From: Jongsikchunia kroppenstedtii DSM 45133 | GTDB lineage: Bacteria; Actinomycetota; Actinomycetes; Mycobacteriales; Mycobacteriaceae | Reading direction: 5' to 3' | NCBI RefSeq assembly: GCF_000380485.1 | Contig: NZ_AQYG01000041.1 | Coordinates: forward strand, 62,001 to 126,000 | DNA length: 64,000 nt | Shown here: positions 26,728-34,210 of the stretch, in pieces | Position numbering within the stretch: position 1 is the stretch's first letter | How the letters are laid out: each line of letters opens with the position of its first letter | Made by a program: the position numbers and the translations under genes | Notes under the pieces: generated by a model | What the model was told of the DNA's origin: nothing | What the model saw: only the letters and a program-made list of their open reading frames with translations | The model's database searches: none

Positions 26728-27889
26728 CACGACGCTGCAGCACGACGCTGATGGCGGCCGCGGCGAGGCAGCAGAAGCAGGTGAGCGCCGCCAACTGCAG
26801 CACTGAATCGGCAAGCGTCACAACCAGAATGATCTCGGCGATGAGCGCGACCCAGGAGACGGCGGCGAGCCGCGTCCGGTCGACCGCGATGGCCGCCAAC
26901 AACGCCAGCTGCAGCACCGCGCAGGCGCATCCGGTGAGCGCGAACAGCCACAGCCAGCCGGCGACCGGACGATAGTCGTCCCCGATGATCACCGGCACCA
27001 GCGGTCCGCCAATCGCCGATGCCGCCACCACGACGGCGCCGAGGCCGGTGAGCAGCCGCAGGCCGCGATCGAATGCGTCCGTCGAACGACCGGGCTCGGC
27101 CAGGCTCGGGAAGATGACGACGCCGATGGCCTGCGGCAGCCAGAAGGCCGCCTTGGTGGCGATCGTGCCGAGCGCGTACACACCGGCGTCGTGGGAACCC
27201 AGCACCGGCCGCGACAGCAGCAGGTCGACCGACGTCAACGCGATCAGCACGCCCTGCACCTGAGTCGCGCGCAGCACGCCGGCGAAGGTCTCCCGATCGA
27301 CCGGCCCGCGGCGAGGCCGCAGCCCCGCGGTGCCCATGGCGACCACCGCGGCCACGCCGCAGCCGGCACTGGTCGCGGCCAGCGCGCCACCCGGACCCGC
27401 ACCCATCGCCAGCACCACGACCACCGGTGCCGCCCGCAGCACGCCGACCACAACGAGCAGTCGGCCGAGGGTGCTGAACTGCCGTCGTCCCTGGATGACG
27501 CCCTGCGCCAGCGCGATGAGCACCAGGAGCGGCGCGGTCGCCAACGCCGATAGTGTCGCCAGGAAACCCGTCTGTGCGACCGCCATCACCACCGGCACGG
27601 CGGCGGCACTCAGCCCGCACACCGCCCCGAACAGCCAGAACCCGGATCGGTAGACGTCGCCGATAGCGATGCCGCGCACAACCTCTCGCGCGACCACCGC
27701 CTGCACCGCCAACGCCGGGACCCCCAGCAGCAGCGTGGCCTGCAGCAGCACCGCGAATTCGCCATACTCGCCGGCCGTGAGCCAGCGGCTCGCGGGCAGA
27801 TGCACCAGATAGCTGCAGATATTGGCAGCGAGCGTGCCGACCACGACCGCGCCGGTGCCGGCGTCGATCGATCGGGCTGCTCTGGTCAC
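26714..27889 (-). CDS. Polysaccharide/lipid flippase-like membrane protein (MOP superfamily)
   Basis: 391 residues and about 12 hydrophobic helices. The pattern resembles the oligosaccharide flippase/Wzx group: NICSYLVHLPASRWLTAGEYGEFAVLL near the N-terminus (in pieces), repeated VGTLAAN- and GVYALGTIATKAAFWLPQAI-like segments, and a central basic loop GLRPRRGPVDRETF. It likely moves a lipid-linked sugar precursor across the membrane. It lies next to a glycosyltransferase, a methyltransferase and an acyltransferase. Its C-terminus (RRALKT) is set by the 75-bp element. The start ATG 27889 is 85 bp from the divergent gene. Confidence 0.78.
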   Translation of the reverse strand: MTRAARSIDAGTGAVVVGTLAANICSYLVHLPASRWLTAGEYGEFAVLLQATLLLGVPALAVQAVVAREVVRGIAIGDVYRSGFWLFGAVCGLSAAAVPVVMAVAQTGFLATLSALATAPLLVLIALAQGVIQGRRQFSTLGRLLVVVGVLRAAPVVVVLAMGAGPGGALAATSAGCGVAAVVAMGTAGLRPRRGPVDRETFAGVLRATQVQGVLIALTSVDLLLSRPVLGSHDAGVYALGTIATKAAFWLPQAIGVVIFPSLAEPGRSTDAFDRGLRLLTGLGAVVVAASAIGGPLVPVIIGDDYRPVAGWLWLFALTGCACAVLQLALLAAIAVDRTRLAAVSWVALIAEIILVVTLADSVLQLAALTCFCCLAAAAISVVLQRRALKT

Positions 27890-27974
27890 CGGGTCAGTCT
27901 GCCCGGCCCGGCCGACGCGGCGCGACCCGGTCCGGCAACCGACTGGCCCCGATCGGCCCCACTAAGCTGCCGGT

Positions 27975-29717
27975 ATGGCACGGCGACCGATGGTGTGGCT
28001 CGTCGGCTACTGCTCCCTGCTGGCGGCGGTGATCTGCCGGCCGCTGGCGTCGTCGGGCTACCTGCTGGTGCGCGACGCGGTCTCGACGCCTCGCTCCCAT
28101 GTCACCGACGCGACGCTGGGGCTGGGCGATCTGGCGCCCCGGGCGGTGCCTCAGGACTGGTTCCTGGCGCTGTGCAGCGCGATCATCGATGGCGGCGTGG
28201 TGGTCAAGCTGCTCATCGTGGCGGCCGTGCTGCTGGCCGGAGTCGGCTACGGGCGGATGGCGCTGCGCCTGGTGCCCGGATGCGGTCTCGCAGGCGCACT
28301 GGCCGCCGCCACGGTGGCTGTGTGGAATCCGTTCGTCGTCGAACGGCTGATGCAGGGACAGTGGAGCCTGCTACTCGGCTACGCGATGCTCGGCTGGGTC
28401 GTAGTGCTGACGCGGGATCTGTCCGTAGAATTCAGCGGTACCAAGGTGATTCGGCTGGGCAGTGCGGCCGCGGTCGCCGGTCTGACGCCGACCGGCGCGC
28501 TGCTCGCGATCATCGTCGCGGCGGTGACGCTGCGGACCCGGGATCTCCGAACCTGGTGCGGCGCAGCGCTCGTCGCGCTGATCGCCTGCCTGCCCTGGCT
28601 CACCGCGGCGGCACTCGGCTCAGGCGGCGCCACTTCCGATCCCGGGGGCGCACAGGCATTCGCGGCCCGCGCCGAACCCGGCCTGTCGACGATCGGTTCA
28701 CTCGCCGGGCTCGGCGGCATCTGGAACGCGCAGGCCGTGCCGGACACGCGCACCACGCTGTGGGCCGTGGTCGCCACGGTCGCGCTGCTCGCGGTGGTGG
28801 CGGCCGGCCTCCCGGCACTCTGGCGACGCCGGCGAATAGCGTTGTACCGCAGTCTGTTCGTGCTTGCCGCGGTGGTTCTCGTCGTCGCGACGCTCGAAGC
28901 CACCGCTCCCGGGCTGGCGGTGATGCGCGCGGGTATCGATCATGTCCCGGGGTTCGGTCTGCTGCGGGACGGCCAGAAGTGGGTCGCTCTCGTCATCCCG
29001 TTCTATGCGCTGTCTGCTGCCGCCGGAATTCGCTCGGCACGCCGTTATGTTCCAGCGGGTTTCGCCACCGCCATCGCGATCGTGCTGGTGATCGCGCCGC
29101 TGCCGGATGTCATCACGACCGGCCCGGCAAGCCTCGGATCGACGCTCCGTCCGGTGCACTATCCCGGCGACTTCGCGGTCGTCGCCGGGATGATCCCTGC
29201 CGATTCCGGTGACGTCGTGATCCTGCCGGACGGCATGCTGCGGCAATACACGTTTGCACATGGTCAGCCGACGCTCGATCCACTGCCCCGGATGCTGCGC
29301 GCCGACGTGCTGCAGACCGGTGCGCTGACCATCGACGGCCACGACGTTGACGCCACCGACGGCCGTGCGGCGGCGGCACACCGGGCGCTGGCCGCCGGTG
29401 CGACGCCGCAGCAATTGGCCGAACTCGGTGTCGGCTGGGTGATTCTCGAGTCAGGCGGTCCGATGGCCGACTCGACCACCGACTCGCTCCGGCATCTGCA
29501 ACTGCACTACGCGGGACCCGAGCTGATCGTCTACCGGATTCCCGGCCCGGTGATCCACCGGGCGTCGACCGTGGACCGGGTTCTCGCCTGGCTCGCGCAC
29601 AGCCTGTGGCTCGCGCTGCTGCTCAGCGGGCCTGCGCTGGCAGTGGCTGGTCGGCTGCGTCGTCGCTCGCGGCAATCACTCCCCGGATCGACCGGCCGGA
29701 CGCCGCGGCATCGATGA
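27975..29717 (+). CDS. Large integral membrane protein of the envelope glycan cluster (Rv0226c-like)
   Basis: 580 residues with roughly ten TM helices in the first 400 residues, then an extracytoplasmic region and a final TM helix (LAHSLWLALLLSGPALAVAG). The early loop RDAVSTPRSHVTDATLGL and the segment VWNPFVVERLMQGQWSLLLGY recall GT-C type membrane glycosyltransferases, in which conserved charged residues sit in the first outer loop. I do not recognise a defined family beyond its likely equivalence to Rv0226c by position and length. Its 3' end overlaps the convergent glycosyltransferase gene by 95 bp. Confidence 0.75.
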   Translation: MARRPMVWLVGYCSLLAAVICRPLASSGYLLVRDAVSTPRSHVTDATLGLGDLAPRAVPQDWFLALCSAIIDGGVVVKLLIVAAVLLAGVGYGRMALRLVPGCGLAGALAAATVAVWNPFVVERLMQGQWSLLLGYAMLGWVVVLTRDLSVEFSGTKVIRLGSAAAVAGLTPTGALLAIIVAAVTLRTRDLRTWCGAALVALIACLPWLTAAALGSGGATSDPGGAQAFAARAEPGLSTIGSLAGLGGIWNAQAVPDTRTTLWAVVATVALLAVVAAGLPALWRRRRIALYRSLFVLAAVVLVVATLEATAPGLAVMRAGIDHVPGFGLLRDGQKWVALVIPFYALSAAAGIRSARRYVPAGFATAIAIVLVIAPLPDVITTGPASLGSTLRPVHYPGDFAVVAGMIPADSGDVVILPDGMLRQYTFAHGQPTLDPLPRMLRADVLQTGALTIDGHDVDATDGRAAAAHRALAAGATPQQLAELGVGWVILESGGPMADSTTDSLRHLQLHYAGPELIVYRIPGPVIHRASTVDRVLAWLAHSLWLALLLSGPALAVAGRLRRRSRQSLPGSTGRTPRHR

Positions 29718-30840
29718 CCCGACGCACAGCGGATGCGGTATCCGGCCAGCTATAGGCCTCGGCCCGGCTGCGCGCGGCGGCCCCCAGGGAGCGGGCCCGG
29801 GCCGGGTCGTCCAGCAATTGCTCAGTGGCGCCGACGAATTCGTCCAGGTCGTCGACGAGCATCCCGGTGACGCCGGATTCCACCGAGTCGGTGAGTCCCC
29901 GCGAGCTGCGGTAGCCGATCGTCGGCACCCCCCGCTGCGCGGCCTCGATGACCGCCAGTCCCCAGCCCTCGGTCCGGGACGGCATCAGCAGCACCGACGC
30001 CTCCCCGAGCAGCCGGTATTTGTCGTACTCGCTGACCCGGCCGTGGAAGACCACCCGGTCGGTGATGCCCAGTTCCATTGCCCGCTTCACCAATTCGTCA
30101 TGCCACCAGCCGTCGCCGATGACGTCGAGCGCGATGCCGGGGTACCGATGCCGCAATCGGGCCACGGCGCTGAGCGCGTGTTCGATCTGCTTGTGCGGCA
30201 CCAGCCGCGACAGCACGCACAGCCGCTGGGAATCATGCTGCGGTGCCGGAAGATTCGATGGCACGTCATCCAATCCACCACGGGCGATGGCGATTCGGTC
30301 GCCATCGATGCCCAGGTCGATCAGGTCGGCCCGGGATGGCACCGACACCGTGAGATACTGGCTGCGGCGATAGACCGCGGGGGCCAGACGCGACTCGATG
30401 AACCAACCGATCCGGCCGATCAGGCGACCCGCGACCGGCCATTGGGCGCGATGGCAGTGATGCACCAGCACGACCGTCGGCCGTCCGGCCCAGCGGGCGA
30501 AGAACGGCACGCCGTTCTGCGTGTCCACCACCACGTCGGGCACGACCGACGCCAGCGGTCCGCGGCCGACGCGGGCGGCGAGCATGGCGCCGAGTGCCCG
30601 CGGGTAGACCGTGAACCGGCCGCCGCCGCGCGAGATCGTGTAACCGTCACGCTCTTCGTGGGCCGGGGCGCCCGGGTAGCCGGCGGTCCGCAGTGTGACG
30701 GTCAGACCGTCGGCTGCCAATTCGGCCGCAACCCGTTCCAGGTAGCGCTCGCTGCCGCCGCCCTGCGGGTGGTCGCTGTCGCGCCAACAGAGCAGCAGCA
30801 CGTTGCGCACCTGCTCAGCGTCGGATACCTGGTCATTCAT
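29623..30840 (-). CDS. GT4-family glycosyltransferase
   Basis: 405 residues, GT-B fold. The N-terminal domain begins NVLLLCWRDSDHPQGGGSERYLE, with a glycine-rich donor/acceptor loop. The C-terminal domain has LCVLSRLVPHKQIEHAL, DVIGDGWWHDELVKRA and the EX7E motif EGWGLAVIE near residue 305. It transfers a nucleotide-sugar-derived residue onto an envelope lipid or glycan. ATG 30840 (MNDQVSD) is chosen; the frame opens earlier, but that part overlaps the divergent methyltransferase promoter. It is equivalent in position to Rv0225. Confidence 0.88.
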   Translation of the reverse strand: MNDQVSDAEQVRNVLLLCWRDSDHPQGGGSERYLERVAAELAADGLTVTLRTAGYPGAPAHEERDGYTISRGGGRFTVYPRALGAMLAARVGRGPLASVVPDVVVDTQNGVPFFARWAGRPTVVLVHHCHRAQWPVAGRLIGRIGWFIESRLAPAVYRRSQYLTVSVPSRADLIDLGIDGDRIAIARGGLDDVPSNLPAPQHDSQRLCVLSRLVPHKQIEHALSAVARLRHRYPGIALDVIGDGWWHDELVKRAMELGITDRVVFHGRVSEYDKYRLLGEASVLLMPSRTEGWGLAVIEAAQRGVPTIGYRSSRGLTDSVESGVTGMLVDDLDEFVGATEQLLDDPARARSLGAAARSRAEAYSWPDTASAVRRVIDAAASGRSIRGVIAASDDAADQPLPAQAR

Positions 30841-30887
30841 CGGCTCCCACGGTAGCGGGCGGCCCGGCGCGAGTAGGGTCACACTCC

Positions 30888-31652
30888 GTGCCACCGCGTC
30901 TGACCTCACGATTCGCGCGGCTCGCCACCTTCCGCCGCGCCGCCGGGCTGCTCAACGATTTCCGCTTCGAGCAGCCCGATCCGGATCGTTTCTATGGGGC
31001 GATGGCCCGCGACACCGCAGCGATGATCGCGGCTCTGTCGCCGGCGCCACTCCTCGGGCAGATCATCCTGGATGTCGGCGGTGGCCCCGGATACTTTGCC
31101 GACGAGTTCCGCCGACGCGGGGCGCGGTATGTCTCGGTCGAGCCGGATCCCACCGAGATGCACGCGGCCGGGCTGCCGCAGCGCGGCAGCATTCGCGGCT
31201 CCGGCACCCACCTGCCGTTGCGCGACGGCGTCGTCGACATCTGTTACTCGTCGAACGTCGTCGAGCATGTGGCCGACCCCTGGCGCATGTGCGACGAGAT
31301 GGTCCGGGTGACCCGCCCCGGCGGTCTCGTCGTCATCAGTTACACGCTCTGGTACGGCCCGTTCGGCGGCCACGAGATGGGACTGACGCACTATGCCGGC
31401 GGCGCCCGAGCGGCACGCTGGTACACCCGTCGCCACGGTCATCCGCCGAAAAACCTCTACGGCACTTCGCTTTTCCGGGTCACTGCGGCCGACGGACTCG
31501 ACTGGGCGCGCACGGTCGCTCCGTCCCGGGCGCGACTCGTCGGCAGTTTCCCCCGCTACCTGCCGCGATGGATGTGGTGGGTGCTGCGGGTGCCGATACT
31601 CCGAGAAGTATTGTCCACCAACCTGGTTCTGGTGCTGCAGCGGACCGGCTAG
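30888..31652 (+). CDS. Class I SAM-dependent methyltransferase
   Basis: 254 residues. SAM-binding motif I is ILDVGGGPGYFADEF, with the acidic end of strand 2 at YVSVEPDPTEMH. Post-motifs are LPLRDGVVDICYSSNVVEHV and VTRPGGLVVISY, the usual Methyltransf_11 layout. A C-terminal amphipathic region FPRYLPRWMWWVLRVPILRE may bind membrane, which fits a lipid or glycolipid substrate. GTG 30888 is the start, 47 bp from the divergent glycosyltransferase. It is equivalent to Rv0224c by position. The substrate is unknown. Confidence 0.87.
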   Translation: MPPRLTSRFARLATFRRAAGLLNDFRFEQPDPDRFYGAMARDTAAMIAALSPAPLLGQIILDVGGGPGYFADEFRRRGARYVSVEPDPTEMHAAGLPQRGSIRGSGTHLPLRDGVVDICYSSNVVEHVADPWRMCDEMVRVTRPGGLVVISYTLWYGPFGGHEMGLTHYAGGARAARWYTRRHGHPPKNLYGTSLFRVTAADGLDWARTVAPSRARLVGSFPRYLPRWMWWVLRVPILREVLSTNLVLVLQRTG

Positions 31653-31696
31653 AGATCGGCGCTGCGGGCGACAAACGCCCAATGGCCCTGCCGGCC

Positions 31697-31990
31697 TTAT
31701 ATCGAACCTCGTTCTTCTGCGATCTCTTTGCTAGTGACCAGGGCGTCGATCTCGTACAGGATCCGCTCGAAACCGAAGACGATGTCATCGTCCAGAACGT
31801 CGTCTGAGTATTCGCTGTCGGCCATCATGGACGCCAAGACCGAATACCCAGTTCCCGCAGCCGCGGTTGAAGGAACTGGATCACCGCGTCCCGTTGGACG
31901 GATGTAGTGGGACTTTCGCGCACATCACGACGTACGTTGGCGATCTGTCGCGCGTAGCCGTCCAGCAGCAACGCGCAGCCGAGGCGCCGA
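31697..31990 (-). pseudogene. Decayed C-terminal part of a TetR-type regulator gene, frameshifted
   Basis: Two short coding-like pieces lie between the methyltransferase and the DUF4389 gene. The upstream piece, with no start codon, reads LLLDGYARQIANVRRD and RDAVIQFLQPRLRELGIRSW before a TGA at 31825-31827. The next piece starts at ATG 31828, overlapping that TGA, and reads MMADSEYSDDVLDDDIVFGF, ERILYEIDALVTSKEIAEER to TAA 31697-31699. The ending DDDIVFGFERILYEIDALV is like the C-terminal helix of many TetR proteins (FEFGLxRILDGIEAL). The N-terminal DNA-binding half is absent. Both pieces have GC-rich third positions. Alternatively these are two small translationally coupled genes. Confidence 0.5.
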
Positions 31991-32791
31991 CTAGTAGTCG
32001 TAGGTATCCGACGTGGACGAGTTCGAGTCGTTGCTCACCTGGACCGTGGTCTGCGTCGCGTATCCGATGACTCCGAGCACGATGTAGACGATCACCAAGA
32101 CCTTGGCGGCGCCCGTCACGATGAGCGGACGCGTCGGCGATGCCGGCGGCGCGGTCAGCACTTCGCCGTCGCCGAACAGCTTCTTGGGGTAGGCCGACGT
32201 GACCAGCAGCCAGTACGCGCCCAGCCGGAACCGGAACCGCACCGCCGCGGCATTCGCCGCGAACACCGCATCCGGCGTGCGCCCCTGAATAAGCACGATC
32301 ACCCATTCGACGATCGATGCGATCGCCAGTCCGACGCTCACCAACGCATTCAGTATTGCGGCCGGAATTACGAGGATGATCCGGAAGAACACCGCGGCGC
32401 GGTTCATGGTCACCGGCGGCGGGATGTACGCGATCACCGGACCGGTCGGCTCCCACGAGAACGGCGGGTACTGGCTGGACAGGAAGAACAGGTACGCATC
32501 AACGCGCACTTGCCAGTTCAGGTACGCGGTCTGATAGTTGTAGGCGAATTCCGGGGTCTTCGCAGTGAACAGCGCGGCGAACCACGACACGATCGCGATC
32601 AGGGCCGACCCGATTCCCAGAGCCCACAAGATAATGAAATGCGGGATCAGCAGGATCAGTCGGAAGAACACCGTCAACCGAGGCTGCGGCCCCGGGTTGG
32701 CGATGTCGACTTCCGGTAGCAGCTCCATCGCCGGCGGCGGGGGTGGCGGCACGGCCTGGTAATAGTTGGTCGGCGGTTCGGTCGGATTCAT
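31991..32791 (-). CDS. DUF4389 membrane protein
   Basis: 266 residues. A Pro-rich start (QAVPPPPPPAMELL) is followed by two repeats of the DUF4389 unit, RLTVFFRLILLIPHFIILWAL and AAVFFRIILVIPAAILNALV, each leading into a helical pair. Tyr/Trp/Arg-rich loops VDAYLFFLSSQYPPFSW and LGAYWLLVTSAYPKKLFGD occupy equivalent positions, and a last TM helix VLVIVYIVLGVIGYAT comes before a Ser/Asn/Asp/Tyr tail. GGAG eight bases before ATG 32791 sets the start. Function is unknown; the family is widespread in actinobacteria and predicted to be in the plasma membrane. Confidence 0.82.
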   Translation of the reverse strand: MNPTEPPTNYYQAVPPPPPPAMELLPEVDIANPGPQPRLTVFFRLILLIPHFIILWALGIGSALIAIVSWFAALFTAKTPEFAYNYQTAYLNWQVRVDAYLFFLSSQYPPFSWEPTGPVIAYIPPPVTMNRAAVFFRIILVIPAAILNALVSVGLAIASIVEWVIVLIQGRTPDAVFAANAAAVRFRFRLGAYWLLVTSAYPKKLFGDGEVLTAPPASPTRPLIVTGAAKVLVIVYIVLGVIGYATQTTVQVSNDSNSSTSDTYDY

Positions 32792-32938
32792 TGCAATGCT
32801 CCATTTCCCGATCGGCGAGGGATTCCCTACCTGCATCAATGTAGCCAGTCACCGCGGCTATCGGAGGGGTATGGATCAACGCGTCGGGCGGCTCAGACAG
32901 TTGTTGTCGCACAACAACTGTGGCGCACAGTTGACCGA

Positions 32939-33454
32939 CTAGCCGAGCGACTCGCGGCCACACACCTCGATATAGGCCTGCTGCAACCGATCTGCGGCCC
33001 GCGGCTTGTCCGGCTCGGGCCGTTCGATGCCCAGATGCGCCTCACGCAACTCGTCCATCAGATCGTGCGCCAGCTCCGGCGAACCCTCGGCGAGCAATTG
33101 GGCACGGATCGCCAGCGCCGGGGTGGTCGGGCGATGCTCGACCCCCCACGCGCCCAGCGCCACCAGCACCGGAACGGTCTGTATCCCCGCCTCGGTCAGG
33201 GTGTAACGGGCCTTCTGACCGCGCACCGCCTCGTCTTTGGTGAGCAGGCCGTAGCCGACCAGGCGCCGCAGTCGGCTGGCCAGGATGTTGGACGCGATGC
33301 CCTCGTCGTTGCGCGTGAGCAACTCCCGGAAGTAGCGCCGATCGCCGAAGATGATGTCACGCAACACGATCAGGCTCCACGGATCACCCAGCACCTCGAC
33401 GGCGGCGTTGATCGCGCAGCCGGATCGTGGCTCCTCGCGCATCGTCACCTCCAT
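32939..33454 (-). CDS. HxlR-family transcriptional regulator
   Basis: 171 residues with the HxlR winged helix: CAINAAVEVLGDPWSLIVLR, then DRRYFRELL, GIASNILASRLRRLVGYGLL and ARYTLTEAG. The N-terminal Cys in GCAINAA is the position used by redox- or electrophile-sensing HxlR proteins such as HypR and YodB, so a sensing role is possible. The C-terminus is extended by about 60 residues beyond the minimal domain. Starts at 33454 or 33442 are possible. It is divergent from a reductase gene, with two direct-repeat boxes between them that probably are its operators. Confidence 0.87.
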   Translation of the reverse strand: MEVTMREEPRSGCAINAAVEVLGDPWSLIVLRDIIFGDRRYFRELLTRNDEGIASNILASRLRRLVGYGLLTKDEAVRGQKARYTLTEAGIQTVPVLVALGAWGVEHRPTTPALAIRAQLLAEGSPELAHDLMDELREAHLGIERPEPDKPRAADRLQQAYIEVCGRESLG

Positions 33455-33461
33455 CGCGATA

Positions 33462-33517
33462 AGTGCTTGCGTGTTGCAACTCCTTCAGTCTAGCCTAACA
33501 GTGCTTGCAAATTGCAA
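33462..33517. promoter_or_regulatory. Two direct repeats AGTGCTTGC-N3-TTGCAA, candidate HxlR operators
   Basis: AGTGCTTGCGTGTTGCAA at 33462-33479 and AGTGCTTGCAAATTGCAA at 33500-33517 start 38 bp apart. They differ only in the three-base spacer. HxlR-type regulators commonly bind paired direct repeats. The pair lies in the 90-bp gap between the HxlR gene and the reductase gene it probably controls. Confidence 0.7.
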
Positions 33518-33544
33518 TCACTAGACGAAGCCTCCGGAGGAGCC

Positions 33545-34189
33545 ATGCAGTACACGCGAGTCCACAACCTGAACGTCTCGCTCGACGGCTTCGCGGCCGG
33601 CGAGGAAGTCACCCTCGACCATCCGATCGGCGGCGCCGAGGCGCTCTTCAAGGAATTCGATGGCCGCTGGATCAACGGCGTCGATCTGGACAACGGCCCG
33701 GTCGGATTCGGTTCAGCGCTGACCACGCTCTGGGGGCAGGGCATCGGGGCGGAGATCATGGGCCGCCGCAAGTACGGCCCGCAGACCGGCCCCTGGCAGG
33801 CGGACGACGACTGGAAGGGCTGGTGGGGCGACGAGCCGCCGTTCGCCACACCGACCTACATCCTCACGCACCACCCGCACGAGCAGATCGACTTCGCCAA
33901 CGGCACGAGTTTCCGATTCATCGACGCGACCCCCGCCGAGGCACTCAAGGCCGCACAGGAGGCCGCGAACGGTCTGGATGTGCGGATCGGAGGAGGACCG
34001 TCGACCGTCCGGCAGTTCCTCGAGGCCGACCTGATCGACTTCATGCACCTCGTGATTCAGCCGATAACGCTCGGCCGCGGCGTATCACTCTGGGAGGGGC
34101 TCGACGACCTTCAGGAACGCTTCACCGTCGAATCGGCCTCCGCACCGAACGGTGTGGTGCACCAATTCTGGAATCACAAGCGCGACTGA
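33545..34189 (+). CDS. Dihydrofolate reductase-like protein (RibD C-terminal domain family)
   Basis: 214 residues of the RibD_C/DHFR-like family. The N-terminal NLNVSLDGFAAG is the usual family opening, EIMGRRKYGPQTGPW is the nucleotide-contact region, TYILTHHP is strand 4, and GLDVRIGGGPSTVRQFLEADLID is the NADPH-binding Gly-rich segment plus helix. It is expected to be an NAD(P)H reductase, not a true folate enzyme. CGGAGGAG precedes ATG 33545. It is divergent from an HxlR regulator, which suggests induction by a small molecule. Confidence 0.87.
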   Translation: MQYTRVHNLNVSLDGFAAGEEVTLDHPIGGAEALFKEFDGRWINGVDLDNGPVGFGSALTTLWGQGIGAEIMGRRKYGPQTGPWQADDDWKGWWGDEPPFATPTYILTHHPHEQIDFANGTSFRFIDATPAEALKAAQEAANGLDVRIGGGPSTVRQFLEADLIDFMHLVIQPITLGRGVSLWEGLDDLQERFTVESASAPNGVVHQFWNHKRD

Positions 34190-34210
34190 GTATCCGGCGG
34201 CAATCGCCGA

